IMG/VR virus record: IMGVR_UViG_3300025674_000488
Coordinates: 1-21,199 of that record
Length of the DNA stretch: 21,199 nucleotides
Strand: one strand, 5' to 3'
Origin: a virus
Positions 1 through 8,246 of this stretch are shown here, one piece after another. The translations under genes were made by a program, and so were the position numbers. Every line of letters begins with the position of its first letter. Positions within the stretch are counted from its first letter, which is position 1. Below the pieces are notes generated by a model that ran no database searches, was not told the origin of the DNA, and was given only the letters and a program-made list of their open reading frames with translations.

Positions 1-820
1 TGACTGCGATGTCGCAGTAGAGCTGGTTCGCATCGAGGAACAGCGCAGCGGTCTGCAGCCGCGCCGTGTCGATCATGTCGGCCGGGAGCTTCGCACTCAC
101 CTCCATGGCCAACCTGAACAGGTCGGCAAAGTTGCTGCTGGGGCCTGAGACGCTATCGGCCAGCCTGGTGACCGTCCGGCCCTCGCGGATGAAGACTTGC
201 ACCTCGAGCGCCCAGTCGCCCGATCCGTCCGGGTAGGAGTTCTCGTAGCTGAAGGTCGTCATCCCCTCGCCGGTGCCCTTGCTGCCGCAGTAGTCCGGTA
301 CGTTCTGGAGGGTGTAACCCTCGCGCTCCACTAGGAAGTTGCCGGGGTCCCAGTCACCTGCCCTCCGGTTGTAGGTCTGCGTGAACGATCCGACACGGCA
401 GGTGCACTGGAACACATCGCGCACCTGAACGCTGCCCATCGGGCCATCGCCCAGAATCAGGTGATAGCTCGCCGTGAGGTTGTTGCTGGCGTCGTTCTCG
501 TATCGAGCATCGGTTGCCGGTGGTGTGATGAACACGCCGCCTCGATCGCCCACACGCCGCGCGAAGACGATCGGGACGGCCTGACCGATGACGGCTGCCT
601 GCTGCCTGCCGCAGAGCTCTCCCTGGGCTCCCTGGGCCGGTCCTACAGCGTTAGGTGGCTGCACCTCCGCAGCTGCAATGCTGCCGACGGCGATCGTGGA
701 GCCTCTGCCTGTTGCGCCACTGGACGCCACCCCACCGCTCGCGAAGTAATCTTCAATACGCTCTCGCCGCTCTTGCTGACGCTTCAGGAATTCCGGGCTT
801 CTCTCGTAATAGCTGCCCAT
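1..820 (-). CDS. Tail-tip / host-specificity-type protein, N-terminal part (cut by window edge)
   Basis: An open frame starts at the ATG at 820 and runs without a stop for 273 codons to the left edge, so only the N-terminal part is visible. The protein begins MGSYYERSPEFLKRQQERRE, has a low-complexity Gly/Ala/Ser stretch (about residues 29-65), and then a beta-rich region with IGQAVPIVFARRVGDRGGVF, YHLILGDGPMGSVQVRDVF and TYNRRAGDWDPGNF. Its place after the tape measure and one minor tail gene is where siphophages encode tip-complex and J-like proteins. The start overlaps the stop of the preceding gene as TGATG, implying coupled translation. I infer an adsorption-apparatus component. The assignment rests on position and general character rather than on a diagnostic motif. 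A baseplate hub or a tail assembly protein is an alternative. Confidence 0.65.
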   Translation of the reverse strand, partial: MGSYYERSPEFLKRQQERRERIEDYFASGGVASSGATGRGSTIAVGSIAAAEVQPPNAVGPAQGAQGELCGRQQAAVIGQAVPIVFARRVGDRGGVFITPPATDARYENDASNNLTASYHLILGDGPMGSVQVRDVFQCTCRVGSFTQTYNRRAGDWDPGNFLVEREGYTLQNVPDYCGSKGTGEGMTTFSYENSYPDGSGDWALEVQVFIREGRTVTRLADSVSGPSSNFADLFRLAMEVSAKLPADMIDTARLQTAALFLDANQLYCDIAV

Positions 821-1287
821 CAGAACTGCATCCCCATGCCGATCAGATTGTTTGTCATCGTGCGCGGCGGGAACTGAGCGCCGACAGGTGACAGGCTGCT
901 GCCCATCTGCAGTGTGAACTCAAAGCCGGCCTCAGATGCGCTGGTGATCTCACCCAGGAACGTGGAGATCAGCGTCTGCCCAGCCGGTGGTGAACTGACA
1001 CCATCCGCCACGGGGTCGAACTCGTAGGTCTTCACCTCGAACAGTCGCGCCTGCTCCATCGCCAGGTCGACGGCCTGAACCACGACGCTGGTGGCCGGGA
1101 TGGTCAGCGTGATGCCGCCCTCATCGCCCGTGGCGCCTGATGCCACACCGGAGGCAGTAAAGGCCACATAGACCCAGCTGGCGCTGTCCCAGGAGACGAT
1201 CGCGTTGCTGTAGAAGTTCTGCCACCGCTGATAGGTGACGCCCGCTGAGTCGTAGATCCGCAGGAACTGAGACTGTGCTCTGGCCAT
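820..1287 (-). CDS. Minor tail protein (distal tail, gpM/gpL position)
   Basis: A 155-residue protein that starts MARAQSQFLRIYDSAGV and ends PPRTMTNNLIGMGMQF. It is predicted to be mostly beta, with a central GGITLTIPATSVVVQAVDLA segment, and it contains no cysteine, unlike lambda gpL, which carries a metal cluster. It sits directly after the tape measure gene and before the tip protein, the place occupied by lambda M and L. Both junctions are TGATG overlaps (1287 and 820). The likely role is capping the distal tail around the tape measure C-terminus. The specific family is not recognised, and the call rests mainly on gene order. Confidence 0.6.
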   Translation of the reverse strand: MARAQSQFLRIYDSAGVTYQRWQNFYSNAIVSWDSASWVYVAFTASGVASGATGDEGGITLTIPATSVVVQAVDLAMEQARLFEVKTYEFDPVADGVSSPPAGQTLISTFLGEITSASEAGFEFTLQMGSSLSPVGAQFPPRTMTNNLIGMGMQF

Positions 1288-4085
1288 CAGGCAACCCCCA
1301 CAGCACGACGACCGGCATAGGTGCGCAGCCGGGCCATGGTGGCCGATTCAGTGGCACGCATCGCCCTCTGCAGGTCCTGCATGGTCACCCAGTTCTGGCC
1401 ATCAGCCTGCATCACAGGGCCGGTGGTGATGTTGATCTGGGCCGGCTGCATCGCAACGCTGCCGCCACCTCCGGGGGACTGCAGGTAGTTCAGGGCCGTG
1501 GCCCTCATCTTGCTCTGCGGGATGATGTACTCCGGTTCGCCGCCATCACCCACGAGCGCCAGTGTCGGCTTGGTGACAACACCGCCTTGTGCGTAGGTGG
1601 GGATCTGCTGCTGTTGCGGGCCGGGGACCGGGGGAATGTTGGGGATTTTGACGCCAACCCGTCTCGCCAGGTCAATGGCGAAGTTCACCTTCTGGATGAA
1701 GCTGTTCAGGCTGTTGGTGACGAACGTCAGGATGCCGTTCCACACGTTCTGGATCATTTGGCTGACGGCAATAAACGGCGCCTTCAGCGCATCGGCCAGC
1801 GTGTTGAACAGGTTGACCGTGCCATCCCATGCGGCCTGGGCGAATCCTGTGATCTTGTCCCACAGGTCCTTCGCAAACTCCAGCATTGGAGTGACGTAGT
1901 AGTCAACGTAAGCCTGAGCCAGCGCCTTAAAGCCCTCGATCAGCAGATTCGACGCGTTGTTCAGGAACTCACCTATGCCAGTGATGATCGCGCTGATCTG
2001 CTCACGGAAGATGTAAACGATGCCCACCAGGGCAGCGGTGACCAGCACTACGATCCCAACCGGGCCGGTGAGCACGGTGCCGATCGCCGCCAGGATCCCC
2101 TTGAACGCTCCTAGAACGCTTGCAACGATGCCCGCAGCCCACGGAGCAACGAAAGCGGCCAATGTCTGCAGGCCGGCAACAATGCCAGCAATGCCGGTCT
2201 TGATCGGCAGCAGCAGGGCCGCATAGCCGGCGATGGTGGCGGCGATCTTCAGGCCTGCCAGTGCCTTAAGAGCGCCGACGACGGTCGCGATGCCAGGGGC
2301 CAGCACGACAATGGCGCTTAGGCCGCCAGCAATGGCGATCAACCCAGCGGAAACCGTCGGGTGAGCGGTCACGAAGTCCGCGACCCTGTTCAGAATCGCG
2401 CCAAACGGCTTGTCTAGCTTCTGCATGGCTCCGAGCACCTCGCTGCCTATGGCGATCTGGCTGATCTTCAGCTGGTTGTTCATCAGCTGCAGCTTGTTTG
2501 CCGTGGTCTCCGATCGCACGCCGAACTCTTGCAGCACAGACCCAGCGGCGGACGTCTCATCACCAGCCAGTGCGATCAGCCGCTGCATCTCGTCAAGGTT
2601 CCCCAGCAGCGGAGCCAGGGCTCTTGCCTCATCACCGAACAGGCTGGACAGCAGGCTGATCTGCTGAGCCTGGGGCAGCGCGGCAATGCGCGAGAACACT
2701 TCAGACACAAGCCCGATGGCGTCCTGCTGGAAGCGATCAGCGAAGGCCTGCGCTGACGATGCCGCCAGCTCTTGCGCCCTGACCTTGGCCGCCTCCTTCT
2801 GCTTGGCCAGCATGGCGTTTTCCGCCGCTTCGACTGCCTTCTGCCGATCCTCGACGGCTTCCACCTCTATCTGCTTCCGGTCGTCCATCTCGTCTCGGAT
2901 GCGGGTCAAGCGATCGCGCTCAGCCCTGCGCTGAATCTTGAGCTGCCTCTCAACGTTGTCCCGGATGATGTCGATCCGAGCCTCGTAAGCATCGTTGATC
3001 CGGTCCACCTCCCGCTGGCTGTCGGTGTTGGTGGCCCTGGCTCGATCTCGCGCTGCTCGGGTCAGCTGTTCCTGCTCTCGCCTCAGCGCCTTGATCTGTG
3101 CATCAGAGCGGTCCCTGATGCCATCCTCGGCTGCGTCAAACTCATCGCTCACGCTGTCCTGGATCGCCGTTAGCTGGTCCCGGTAGCGCCGGTCGATCTC
3201 TTTGCGCAGCTGATCGGTTTCGTCTCGGGCGATGTCCACACGAGCCTGTGACTCGCGCTCCACGGCCCTGGTCAGTTCTGCCTCATAGGCGCCTGCGTCC
3301 TGCAGCGCATAGCCCAGCCGGTTCAGTGCGCCGATCTGCTTGTCCGTCATGTTCGGGCCAGCGCTCAGCGCCCTCACCAGGTTGCGGAAGCTGGTGGCTG
3401 CGACCTCAGACTCCGCGCCGGCCTGGATCATGGCAGCACCGAGAGCCATGGTCTCAGACGCGGCAAAGCCGGCAATCTTGCCAGCGGAGCCGGCCCTCTT
3501 CATGAACTCGACCAGGTTCGACGCCGTAGCGCCGCTGTTATTGCTGACGTAGTTCATCTGGTCTGCGAACGAACGCAGCTCCTCGGTGCTCATTCCCAGC
3601 GCCACGCGCATCTGGGACAGCGCCGTCCCTGCGTCAGCGGCTGTCATGTCGAACGCAATGCCGACCTGGGCCACAAGCGTGGCAAAGTCCTTCAGCTCCT
3701 CGCGGGCGATGCCTGACTGGCCCGCTGCCGCGTAAATCTCAGCGAAGCCCTCAGCGGCCACCGGGATCGTCTTTGTCAGATCCAGGATCTCGTTCTGGAT
3801 CTCCTTGAACGCCGTCTCCGACTCCAGGCCGCTCACCACCTTCCGAACGTCGGCCATGCTGCTCTCGAAGCGCATTGCCTCACGAGCCGCCAGCGCCAGG
3901 CCCGCCGAGAGTCCCGCAGCAGCCGCTGCAGTGGCCTGGAACGACGCAGACGATACGACGGTGCCAATGGCGCCTCTCACGTCTCTGGCGGCGCCCTCGA
4001 TGCCGACCAGGCCCTTCTGCAGCTTGCCCAGGTCCGCCAGGCCGGTGATCTTCGCGGAGATCCGCAGAATGGCATCCATGTTCAT
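1287..4085 (-). CDS. Tail tape measure protein, TP901 type
   Basis: A 932-residue protein. Residues about 1-245 match the TP901 tape-measure core: an alanine-rich segment, then FESSMADVRKVVSGL, an AAAGQSGIAREEL region, and SNLVEFMKRAGSAGKIAGFA. Residues about 270-445 are extremely charged and repetitive (RDETDQLRKEIDRRYRDQ style), a long predicted coiled coil. Residues about 555-700 hold several hydrophobic stretches of membrane-segment character. The C-terminus carries YAQGGVVTKPTLALVGDGG and PEYIIPQSKM, a common end of this family. It sets tail length and is ejected with the DNA. At the usual rule of about 0.15 nm per residue a tail near 140 nm is expected (inference). The start overlaps the end of the T frame by ATGA at 4082-4085, placing it under coupled translation with the chaperones. 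Confidence 0.95.
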   Translation of the reverse strand: MNMDAILRISAKITGLADLGKLQKGLVGIEGAARDVRGAIGTVVSSASFQATAAAAAGLSAGLALAAREAMRFESSMADVRKVVSGLESETAFKEIQNEILDLTKTIPVAAEGFAEIYAAAGQSGIAREELKDFATLVAQVGIAFDMTAADAGTALSQMRVALGMSTEELRSFADQMNYVSNNSGATASNLVEFMKRAGSAGKIAGFAASETMALGAAMIQAGAESEVAATSFRNLVRALSAGPNMTDKQIGALNRLGYALQDAGAYEAELTRAVERESQARVDIARDETDQLRKEIDRRYRDQLTAIQDSVSDEFDAAEDGIRDRSDAQIKALRREQEQLTRAARDRARATNTDSQREVDRINDAYEARIDIIRDNVERQLKIQRRAERDRLTRIRDEMDDRKQIEVEAVEDRQKAVEAAENAMLAKQKEAAKVRAQELAASSAQAFADRFQQDAIGLVSEVFSRIAALPQAQQISLLSSLFGDEARALAPLLGNLDEMQRLIALAGDETSAAGSVLQEFGVRSETTANKLQLMNNQLKISQIAIGSEVLGAMQKLDKPFGAILNRVADFVTAHPTVSAGLIAIAGGLSAIVVLAPGIATVVGALKALAGLKIAATIAGYAALLLPIKTGIAGIVAGLQTLAAFVAPWAAGIVASVLGAFKGILAAIGTVLTGPVGIVVLVTAALVGIVYIFREQISAIITGIGEFLNNASNLLIEGFKALAQAYVDYYVTPMLEFAKDLWDKITGFAQAAWDGTVNLFNTLADALKAPFIAVSQMIQNVWNGILTFVTNSLNSFIQKVNFAIDLARRVGVKIPNIPPVPGPQQQQIPTYAQGGVVTKPTLALVGDGGEPEYIIPQSKMRATALNYLQSPGGGGSVAMQPAQINITTGPVMQADGQNWVTMQDLQRAMRATESATMARLRTYAGRRAVGVA

Positions 4086-4824
4086 GGCCGCTGCCTCGCC
4101 GCTTTCTTGCCTGCCTCGTCAATCAGTTGGAGTGCGTGGGCTTCCATCACCTGCAGATTCTCCAATGACTGGCGACGGTCCCGTACATTGTAAATCCGCA
4201 TCATCTCGAATAAGACGCCATAGTCAAAGCCCAGCAACCCAGCAGGGCCGGCCCTCCATTGCGTCGTCATGCCTAAGAACAGACGCACGTCAGTCTCGTG
4301 CTCGGGCCAGACCGCCACGTCGGCAGGCTTGCGGATGTGCTCTGGCAGGAATGACTCATCCAGCCCGTAGCGGGCCAGCTGCTCCTCCATGTCAGCGCCT
4401 GCGCTGTTGCTGGCTTGCCACCACCAGTCAACAGCGCCCGTCAGTTTTTTTTCTTCGCCGCGTCGAGGGACTTGGCCCACTGCATCACGATCTGAGCTGC
4501 CACGGTCGGAATCTCGACCAGCTCTGTCAACGCCTGAGCGGTGAATGGCACCTCGTCTCCGTCATCGTCCACAACGTCAGACCAATCGATCAGGATCTCG
4601 CGGCAGGCGCTGATGTTGGTCAGGCCTTCGGTCTCCTCATCGTCTGAGCTGTAGCGGCCAGCATCGAGCCGATCGGCCAGGCGCTTGATCTCGTCGATCC
4701 TGGACTGCTTCAGCCACGCGAAGGTAGCGGTGAAGGTCTCGGTGATGCGCTTGCCTCCATCGGTCGGGAGGGTGATCTTGACGGGCCAGGAGTAAGGCTC
4801 TTTCTGCTTGAGAACAAGTGCCAT
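4082..4824 (-). CDS. Tail assembly chaperone GT fusion made by -1 ribosomal frameshift
   Basis: The second open frame (T part, 4444 down to 4082, about 120 residues beginning LTGAVDWWWQASNSAGAD) lies in the -1 frame of the 127-residue G protein and has no convincing start of its own: the only upstream option is a GTG at 4480 inside the G gene. The frames meet at a run of eight A (minus strand) forming the slippery heptamer A AAA AAC immediately before the G stop. A slip there gives a protein of about 247 residues. In lambda, gpG and gpGT bind the tape measure and recruit tail tube protein during assembly, and a similar pair precedes the tape measure in many siphophages. The T part contains GLLGFDYGVLFEMM, typical of the mainly helical T domains. 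Its stop overlaps the tape measure start. Confidence 0.88.
4401..4450 (-). promoter_or_regulatory. Programmed -1 frameshift signal: slippery heptamer plus stem-loop
   Basis: On the minus strand, A AAA AAC occupies 4450-4444 with the zero-frame codons AAA and AAC, followed at once by the TGA stop of G (4443-4441). After a 6-base spacer a perfect 9-bp stem forms between GCGCTGTTG (4437-4429) and CAACAGCGC (4409-4401). Inside its 19-base loop, CTGG (4427-4424) can pair with CCAG (4413-4410). Heptamer type, spacer length and downstream stem all match the textbook arrangement for -1 frameshifting. Confidence 0.88.
4441..4824 (-). CDS. Tail assembly chaperone G (unshifted product)
   Basis: A 127-residue acidic protein, MALVLKQKEPYSWPVKITLP to SLDAAKKKN, ending at the TGA just after the slippery A run. 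The middle has IKRLADRLDAGRYSSDDEETEGLTNISACREILIDWSDVVDDD, with the acidic patch and the WSDVVDDDGDEVPFT motif common in the small tail-chaperone family. It lies between the tail tube gene and the tape measure gene, exactly where G/gp13-type chaperones sit. It is expected to be made in large excess over the frameshifted GT form and is absent from the finished virion. Start is ATG at 4824. The 38 bases between it and the tail tube stop hold no strong ribosome-binding sequence. Confidence 0.88.
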   Translation of the reverse strand: MALVLKQKEPYSWPVKITLPTDGGKRITETFTATFAWLKQSRIDEIKRLADRLDAGRYSSDDEETEGLTNISACREILIDWSDVVDDDGDEVPFTAQALTELVEIPTVAAQIVMQWAKSLDAAKKKN

Positions 4825-4862
4825 GGATCAGTGGGGGTGGTGTGGGGTGGTCTGGCCCTGGG

Positions 4863-5795
4863 TCAGGTGAACGCCAGGGTGAAGTCGTCGTTGCCGGCCG
4901 AGGATGGCAGGCAGCGGAACGGCAGGGTGATATGCGTCACGCTGTCGCTCTCGACATAGGTCGGAGAGTCGAAAGCGGTCTGATCAGCCGTGAAGGTGAT
5001 GATGTTGCCGGCACTGCTGCCATGAACCCAGGTGATGGTTGCCTCGGTCTGAGCGTTGACGGCAGCGATGAAGTCCTTCGTGGCGAACGCCGGCAGCTCG
5101 ATGGTGATCGAGCCGGTGGTGCGGCGATCGGTCAGGCGGACTTGCTTGGTGCAGCCAGCCTTTTGCTCGAACGTCATCTCGGTGCCGAGGCTCAGGCTGA
5201 ACTCCGTCATGCAGGCACTGAAGCCATGGACGGTCACCGTGGCGGTGTTGTCAGCATTGACCGAGAGCGGTGTGGCCTGGTTGCTGTAGGTCGGGCTTGG
5301 CAGCGACAGCGCAGTCGGAGCACCAAAAATGCCCATATGGCTGAACGCAATCGTGGGGATTGCGCCGGTCGACAAGCTCATGTCGAACGAGCCGCGAATG
5401 CCGGTGATGGCCTGCTCGCTGCCGTTGTCGATGAAGAACTGCATTGTGTAGCTGTCGAAGCTATCACTCACCGGGGCGTAGGTGACGCTGGTCGCAGATA
5501 CGATCGTCTCGCCCAGGCCGGAAGCAGTCAGCATCGGGCCATAGCGCGGGGCTGTGCCAGCGGTGCCGGAACCAGCGAGCTCAACCGTGGCGCTGATCGG
5601 CACTGAACGCTGGCCGATGACGTTCTGGCGGTTGCCGAAGTAGCTCTGGATCGTCTCGCGCTCGATCAGCTCCATCTCCAGGGGCGTGACATCGAGCTCG
5701 GTGAACAGCAGCGCATCAGTCGCCGCTGGTGTGGGATTGGTGCCGTAGACGCTTTCGGCCTTCACCAAGGCCAGTCGGTTTCTCCACAGGGCCAT
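4863..5795 (-). CDS. Major tail tube protein
   Basis: A 310-residue protein beginning MALWRNRLALVKAESVYGTN, where the pattern of ESVYGT followed by P-x-P and a residue run leading to LLFTELDVTPLE is typical of phage tail tube proteins of the Phage_tube_2 type. The remainder is beta-rich with many Thr/Ser, as expected for a tube subunit with an additional Ig-like C-terminal region (about residues 195-310). It directly precedes the G/GT chaperones, the canonical position. It polymerises into the hexameric tube around the tape measure. Upstream the small Pro-rich gene ends only 3 bases away. Confidence 0.85.
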   Translation of the reverse strand: MALWRNRLALVKAESVYGTNPTPAATDALLFTELDVTPLEMELIERETIQSYFGNRQNVIGQRSVPISATVELAGSGTAGTAPRYGPMLTASGLGETIVSATSVTYAPVSDSFDSYTMQFFIDNGSEQAITGIRGSFDMSLSTGAIPTIAFSHMGIFGAPTALSLPSPTYSNQATPLSVNADNTATVTVHGFSACMTEFSLSLGTEMTFEQKAGCTKQVRLTDRRTTGSITIELPAFATKDFIAAVNAQTEATITWVHGSSAGNIITFTADQTAFDSPTYVESDSVTHITLPFRCLPSSAGNDDFTLAFT

Positions 5796-5798
5796 TGG

Positions 5799-5996
5799 TT
5801 ACTCCGGGTCGGGAACAGGGGAAGGCTCCGGCTCATTCTGACAGGCCACGGGGGCAGGGCAGACAAGGGGCTCCGGCTCCGGCAATGCCTCACCAGGCTG
5901 CGCTGTGCGCCTGACGCAGACCCACTCGTTGTTCACCAGCTCATACGATCCGCCCTCTGTTGGCCGTGGCGGGATTGGGGCTGACTTCTTGGCCAT
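5799..5996 (-). CDS. Small proline-rich protein of unknown function
   Basis: A 65-residue protein, MAKKSAPIPPRPTEGGSY then ELVNNEWVCVRRTAQPGE, with a C-terminal half rich in Pro and Glu (LPEPEPLVCPAPVACQNEPE). It contains three Cys. No family is recognised. It is kept as real because it fills the space between the tail terminator and tail tube genes, with gaps of 25 and 3 bases, and has an ATG start at 5996. It resembles the small tail-cluster proteins found in many siphophages only in position and size. Confidence 0.6.
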   Translation of the reverse strand: MAKKSAPIPPRPTEGGSYELVNNEWVCVRRTAQPGEALPEPEPLVCPAPVACQNEPEPSPVPDPE

Positions 5997-6021
5997 GGGC
6001 AGGATGCGATGCCCAACGGTA

Positions 6022-6444
6022 TCAAGCCTGCGTCAGGTCGCCCTCCCGCGTCCTGTATTGCACCTCGTAAACGTGGACCCACCACATCGAGCTGAGGTCT
6101 GCAGGATCGAGCTGGGGATTGTCGTTTGTCGGCACGATGTCAGTGGCCAGGCCGCCGATGGTGGTATCAGCCATCAGCAGCGCATGGGCCGAGATAATGA
6201 TCGGATCCACCAGCACGTCGGGGATGTCCCCCCGGGTGTGAACGATCACCTCCACGTCCATGGTGTGGTGCAGCTTGCAGGTGCTGTGCCTCTGTGCGCG
6301 ACCGGGGCCAGGCTGCACGATCAACACGGGAGCCTCAGCACGAGCGATTGCTGCTGCCCTGCTGCGGTAGACCGCCGTGACGCCGGTGGTGGAGCCCAGG
6401 ATGCTGGTCAGGGCGGCGAGGATTTGCTCACGGATGCTGGCCAT
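6022..6444 (-). CDS. Tail terminator protein (gpU-like)
   Basis: A 140-residue protein beginning MASIREQILAALTSIL, an amphipathic helix followed by PVLIVQPGPGR, a run of beta strands with DVEVIVHTRGD, a helix around LVDPIIISAHALLMAD, and a C-terminal strand WWVHVYEVQYRTREGD. This helix-strand-helix-strand plan and length are those of the lambda gpU / tail terminator family, which forms the hexamer that stops tail tube growth and meets the head. Its position before the tail tube gene agrees. Its start overlaps the stop of the upstream gene as TGATG at 6444. Confidence 0.75.
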   Translation of the reverse strand: MASIREQILAALTSILGSTTGVTAVYRSRAAAIARAEAPVLIVQPGPGRAQRHSTCKLHHTMDVEVIVHTRGDIPDVLVDPIIISAHALLMADTTIGGLATDIVPTNDNPQLDPADLSSMWWVHVYEVQYRTREGDLTQA

Positions 6445-7052
6445 CAGCTGCGCACCTCGATCGCGCTGATGCGGCCGCGCTGGAATTGGATCGTAGTTGT
6501 GTCGTTGATGTTGGCCACATAAAGCGCGATTTCATCGCCATCAGCGAGCTCAACCATCCAGAAGCAAAAGAGCTTTGCAATCTGCCCCGTGGAGCCGCTG
6601 AAAGCGCGGCACTCGGACTGATCAATGCCGACGCCGTTCTTAGCCAGCTTGATGCCGAGCGTGTGGTTATTGCCGGCATAGGCATCCATGCTGGCCTGAA
6701 CCATGAACAGCTTGGTTGCGCCGCTGTCGTTCTTCAGGCCAAACGTATCGTTAGTGCCCAGCACCACCTGGTAGTCGGTTGCGCTGTCAAGCGTCGCCGT
6801 GAGTCCGGTGCTTTGGTAGGTGCCGGCGCTTGTGATGGCGATGGTGCCGCTTGTGGTTTTGCTGGCCTGGCCGCGTGCCAGTACGCCTTCGATGTAGTAG
6901 CTCAGGCTCGACCATGCGGTCGTGCCATCACCGATCTTGTATCGGCGGGTGTCAGTCTCGACGCCGATCTCGCCCAGCAGCAGGACAGGATTCGCTGCGG
7001 TCCAATCAGCGGCTGTGTCATTGCGCAGCTTGAAACGGGTGAAGGTCGTCAT
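6444..7052 (-). CDS. Fibre-like protein with Mtd N-terminal (tropism determinant) domain
   Basis: A 202-residue protein. Residues about 4-55 match the N-terminal domain of the major tropism determinant and many fibre proteins: FKLRNDTAADWTAANPVLL, then GEIGVETDTRRYKIGDGTT and AWSSLSYYIEG. Residues about 65-202 are a beta-rich, Thr/Gly-rich domain ending FQRGRISAIEVRS, plausibly a trimeric jelly-roll head. It lies between the head-tail joining and tail terminator genes, unusual for a receptor-binding protein, so it may decorate the neck or head. No reverse transcriptase or variable-repeat pair is seen, so there is no evidence for a diversity-generating retroelement. Coupled by ATGA upstream and TGATG downstream. 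Confidence 0.75.
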   Translation of the reverse strand: MTTFTRFKLRNDTAADWTAANPVLLLGEIGVETDTRRYKIGDGTTAWSSLSYYIEGVLARGQASKTTSGTIAITSAGTYQSTGLTATLDSATDYQVVLGTNDTFGLKNDSGATKLFMVQASMDAYAGNNHTLGIKLAKNGVGIDQSECRAFSGSTGQIAKLFCFWMVELADGDEIALYVANINDTTTIQFQRGRISAIEVRS

Positions 7053-7474
7053 GCGCCGCCGCTGTCGAGCACGTTGCCCTCAATGTAGGTCGTGCTCGCG
7101 TTGCCTCCATCCATTACCACGGTGCTGGTGGTTCCCACGCTGTCGCCATCAAGTACGGCCGGGTCTGACGTGCTCTGCTCTGGTGTGGCGAGCCGCTCTA
7201 GGGTCAGGCTGCAGAATGCGCCGTCATCCAGCAGCATCGGAGGCCCGAGCAGCTTGTAAGGGTAGCCGTCGACGTTGATGCCAGCGCCGTGCATCAGATC
7301 GCCGAACTGATCAGTGCGGCAGGTCAGGGTGTAGTCAGTGCTCACCACCATGCCGCCGGCGATCGTCTCGCTGGGCATGTCGAGGATGCCATTGCCTGAG
7401 ACGCTGCCAGCTGTCACCGGTACAGCGTGCTCGTCGGTGTTTAGGAACAGGTCTAGGTCTTCGGTGAATGCCAT
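7049..7474 (-). CDS. Head-tail joining protein (FII-like)
   Basis: A 141-residue protein, MAFTEDLDLFLNTDEHAVPV followed by a small beta barrel with YTLTCRTDQFGDLMHGAGINV and GYPYKLLGPPMLLDDGAFC. The opening (F-x-x-D-L-D-x-F-L-N-x-D-E-H-A) and the strand with D-G-Y-P-Y-K match the lambda gpFII-like head-tail joining family that sits between the connector and the tail. About 40 extra C-terminal residues, rich in Ser, Thr and Gly, extend beyond the usual core. The start at 7474 lies 2 bases after the stop of a 20-codon mini-frame, and the stop overlaps the next start as ATGA. Confidence 0.7.
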   Translation of the reverse strand: MAFTEDLDLFLNTDEHAVPVTAGSVSGNGILDMPSETIAGGMVVSTDYTLTCRTDQFGDLMHGAGINVDGYPYKLLGPPMLLDDGAFCSLTLERLATPEQSTSDPAVLDGDSVGTTSTVVMDGGNASTTYIEGNVLDSGGA

Positions 7475-7476
7475 GG

Positions 7477-7539
7477 CTATCGCCCCACCTGACTCAGCCT
7501 AATCGTGCAGTCGGCTGCACTGCCCAGGGTGGTGGTCAT
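7477..7539 (-). CDS. Possible 20-residue mini-ORF coupling two genes
   Basis: The frame MTTTLGSAADCTIRLSQVGR opens with an ATG at 7539 that overlaps the stop of the LamG gene (TGATG) and closes with TAG at 7479-7477, two bases before the ATG of the head-tail joining gene. It could be a translational relay, the stub of a deleted gene, or chance. Nothing in the peptide suggests a function. Confidence 0.3.
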   Translation of the reverse strand: MTTTLGSAADCTIRLSQVGR

Positions 7540-8246
7540 CAGGCGTCAGGGAACGGCGCAGTGGGTGGGGTGAAGTTGGCGGTATAGCGGGCGACGCCTT
7601 TGGTGATGCGGAGGTCGTCTATGTGGCCTTTCCATTGAAGTGATGAAGGTGTTTCAGACAGCGCTCCGATTCTTACCACATGCGAAGCTGAGCCTGTTAT
7701 ATTGTCAGTAGCATTACTATTCGAGCCTACAGAAGTTCCATTAACATACAGAGTCAAGACGCCTGATGCACGTACTGCGGCAATGTGCGAAAACGAATTT
7801 ACGGTTACAGTACCGGCTGCGACGCTCGTATACCCAACCTTAGCGAACCACTGGCCTATGTTTTGAATAACGATCACTCCATCGCTATTGTTACTTCTGT
7901 AACAAAAAATAGTCCCGGTCCTGGGTTCAACAGGGTAAGCAAACGCTTCTATTGTAAAATCGCCTGTTCCGAAATTGAAATCTGCGTCGTTTGACGGGCC
8001 TGTTAAATAATCATCACTGCCATCGAATGCAATACTGCTGCCACCAAACTTGCTTTGCGCCGTACTGATCTGCGCGTTGCCAAACGCCGTCACCGTCTTC
8101 GATGACGAGCTGCTGTCAACAATCGTCGTGCTGCCGTTGGTGCCATCGCCATGCAGCAGCAGGGAGACATTTGCGAAATCGGGATCTGTTGGCCCTGTTG
8201 GCCCTGCCGCCGCGAACCGATACGGGTTGATGTAGATGATGCTCAT
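7539..8246 (-). CDS. LamG / concanavalin A-like lectin domain protein
   Basis: A 235-residue protein. The first 20 residues (MSIIYINPYRFAAAGPTGPT) resemble a short attachment segment. Residues about 26-230 form a LamG/ConA-like jelly roll with the usual landmarks: VSLLLHGDGTNGSTTIVDSS, FGGSSIAFDGSDDYLT, DFNFGTGDFTIEAFAYP, then SHIAAVRASGVLTLYVNGT and WKGHIDDLRITKGVARYTANF. Such domains are frequent on phage virions and bind glycans. By eye the central part (about 7660-8000) is markedly more AT-rich than its neighbours, suggesting recent acquisition. It is coupled by ATGA to the upstream gene and by TGATG to a mini-ORF. An adsorption or capsid-decoration role is inferred. Confidence 0.8.
   Translation of the reverse strand: MSIIYINPYRFAAAGPTGPTDPDFANVSLLLHGDGTNGSTTIVDSSSSSKTVTAFGNAQISTAQSKFGGSSIAFDGSDDYLTGPSNDADFNFGTGDFTIEAFAYPVEPRTGTIFCYRSNNSDGVIVIQNIGQWFAKVGYTSVAAGTVTVNSFSHIAAVRASGVLTLYVNGTSVGSNSNATDNITGSASHVVRIGALSETPSSLQWKGHIDDLRITKGVARYTANFTPPTAPFPDA

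Noticed and set aside
2910-2917. HIP1 palindrome GCGATCGC as a cyanobacterial marker
   Set aside because: A single copy was found, in a GC-rich coding region, which is uninformative about the host.
6444-7052. Diversity-generating retroelement based on the Mtd-type domain
   Set aside because: No reverse transcriptase, accessory gene or template/variable repeat pair is in the window. Mtd N-terminal domains are common in ordinary fibres.
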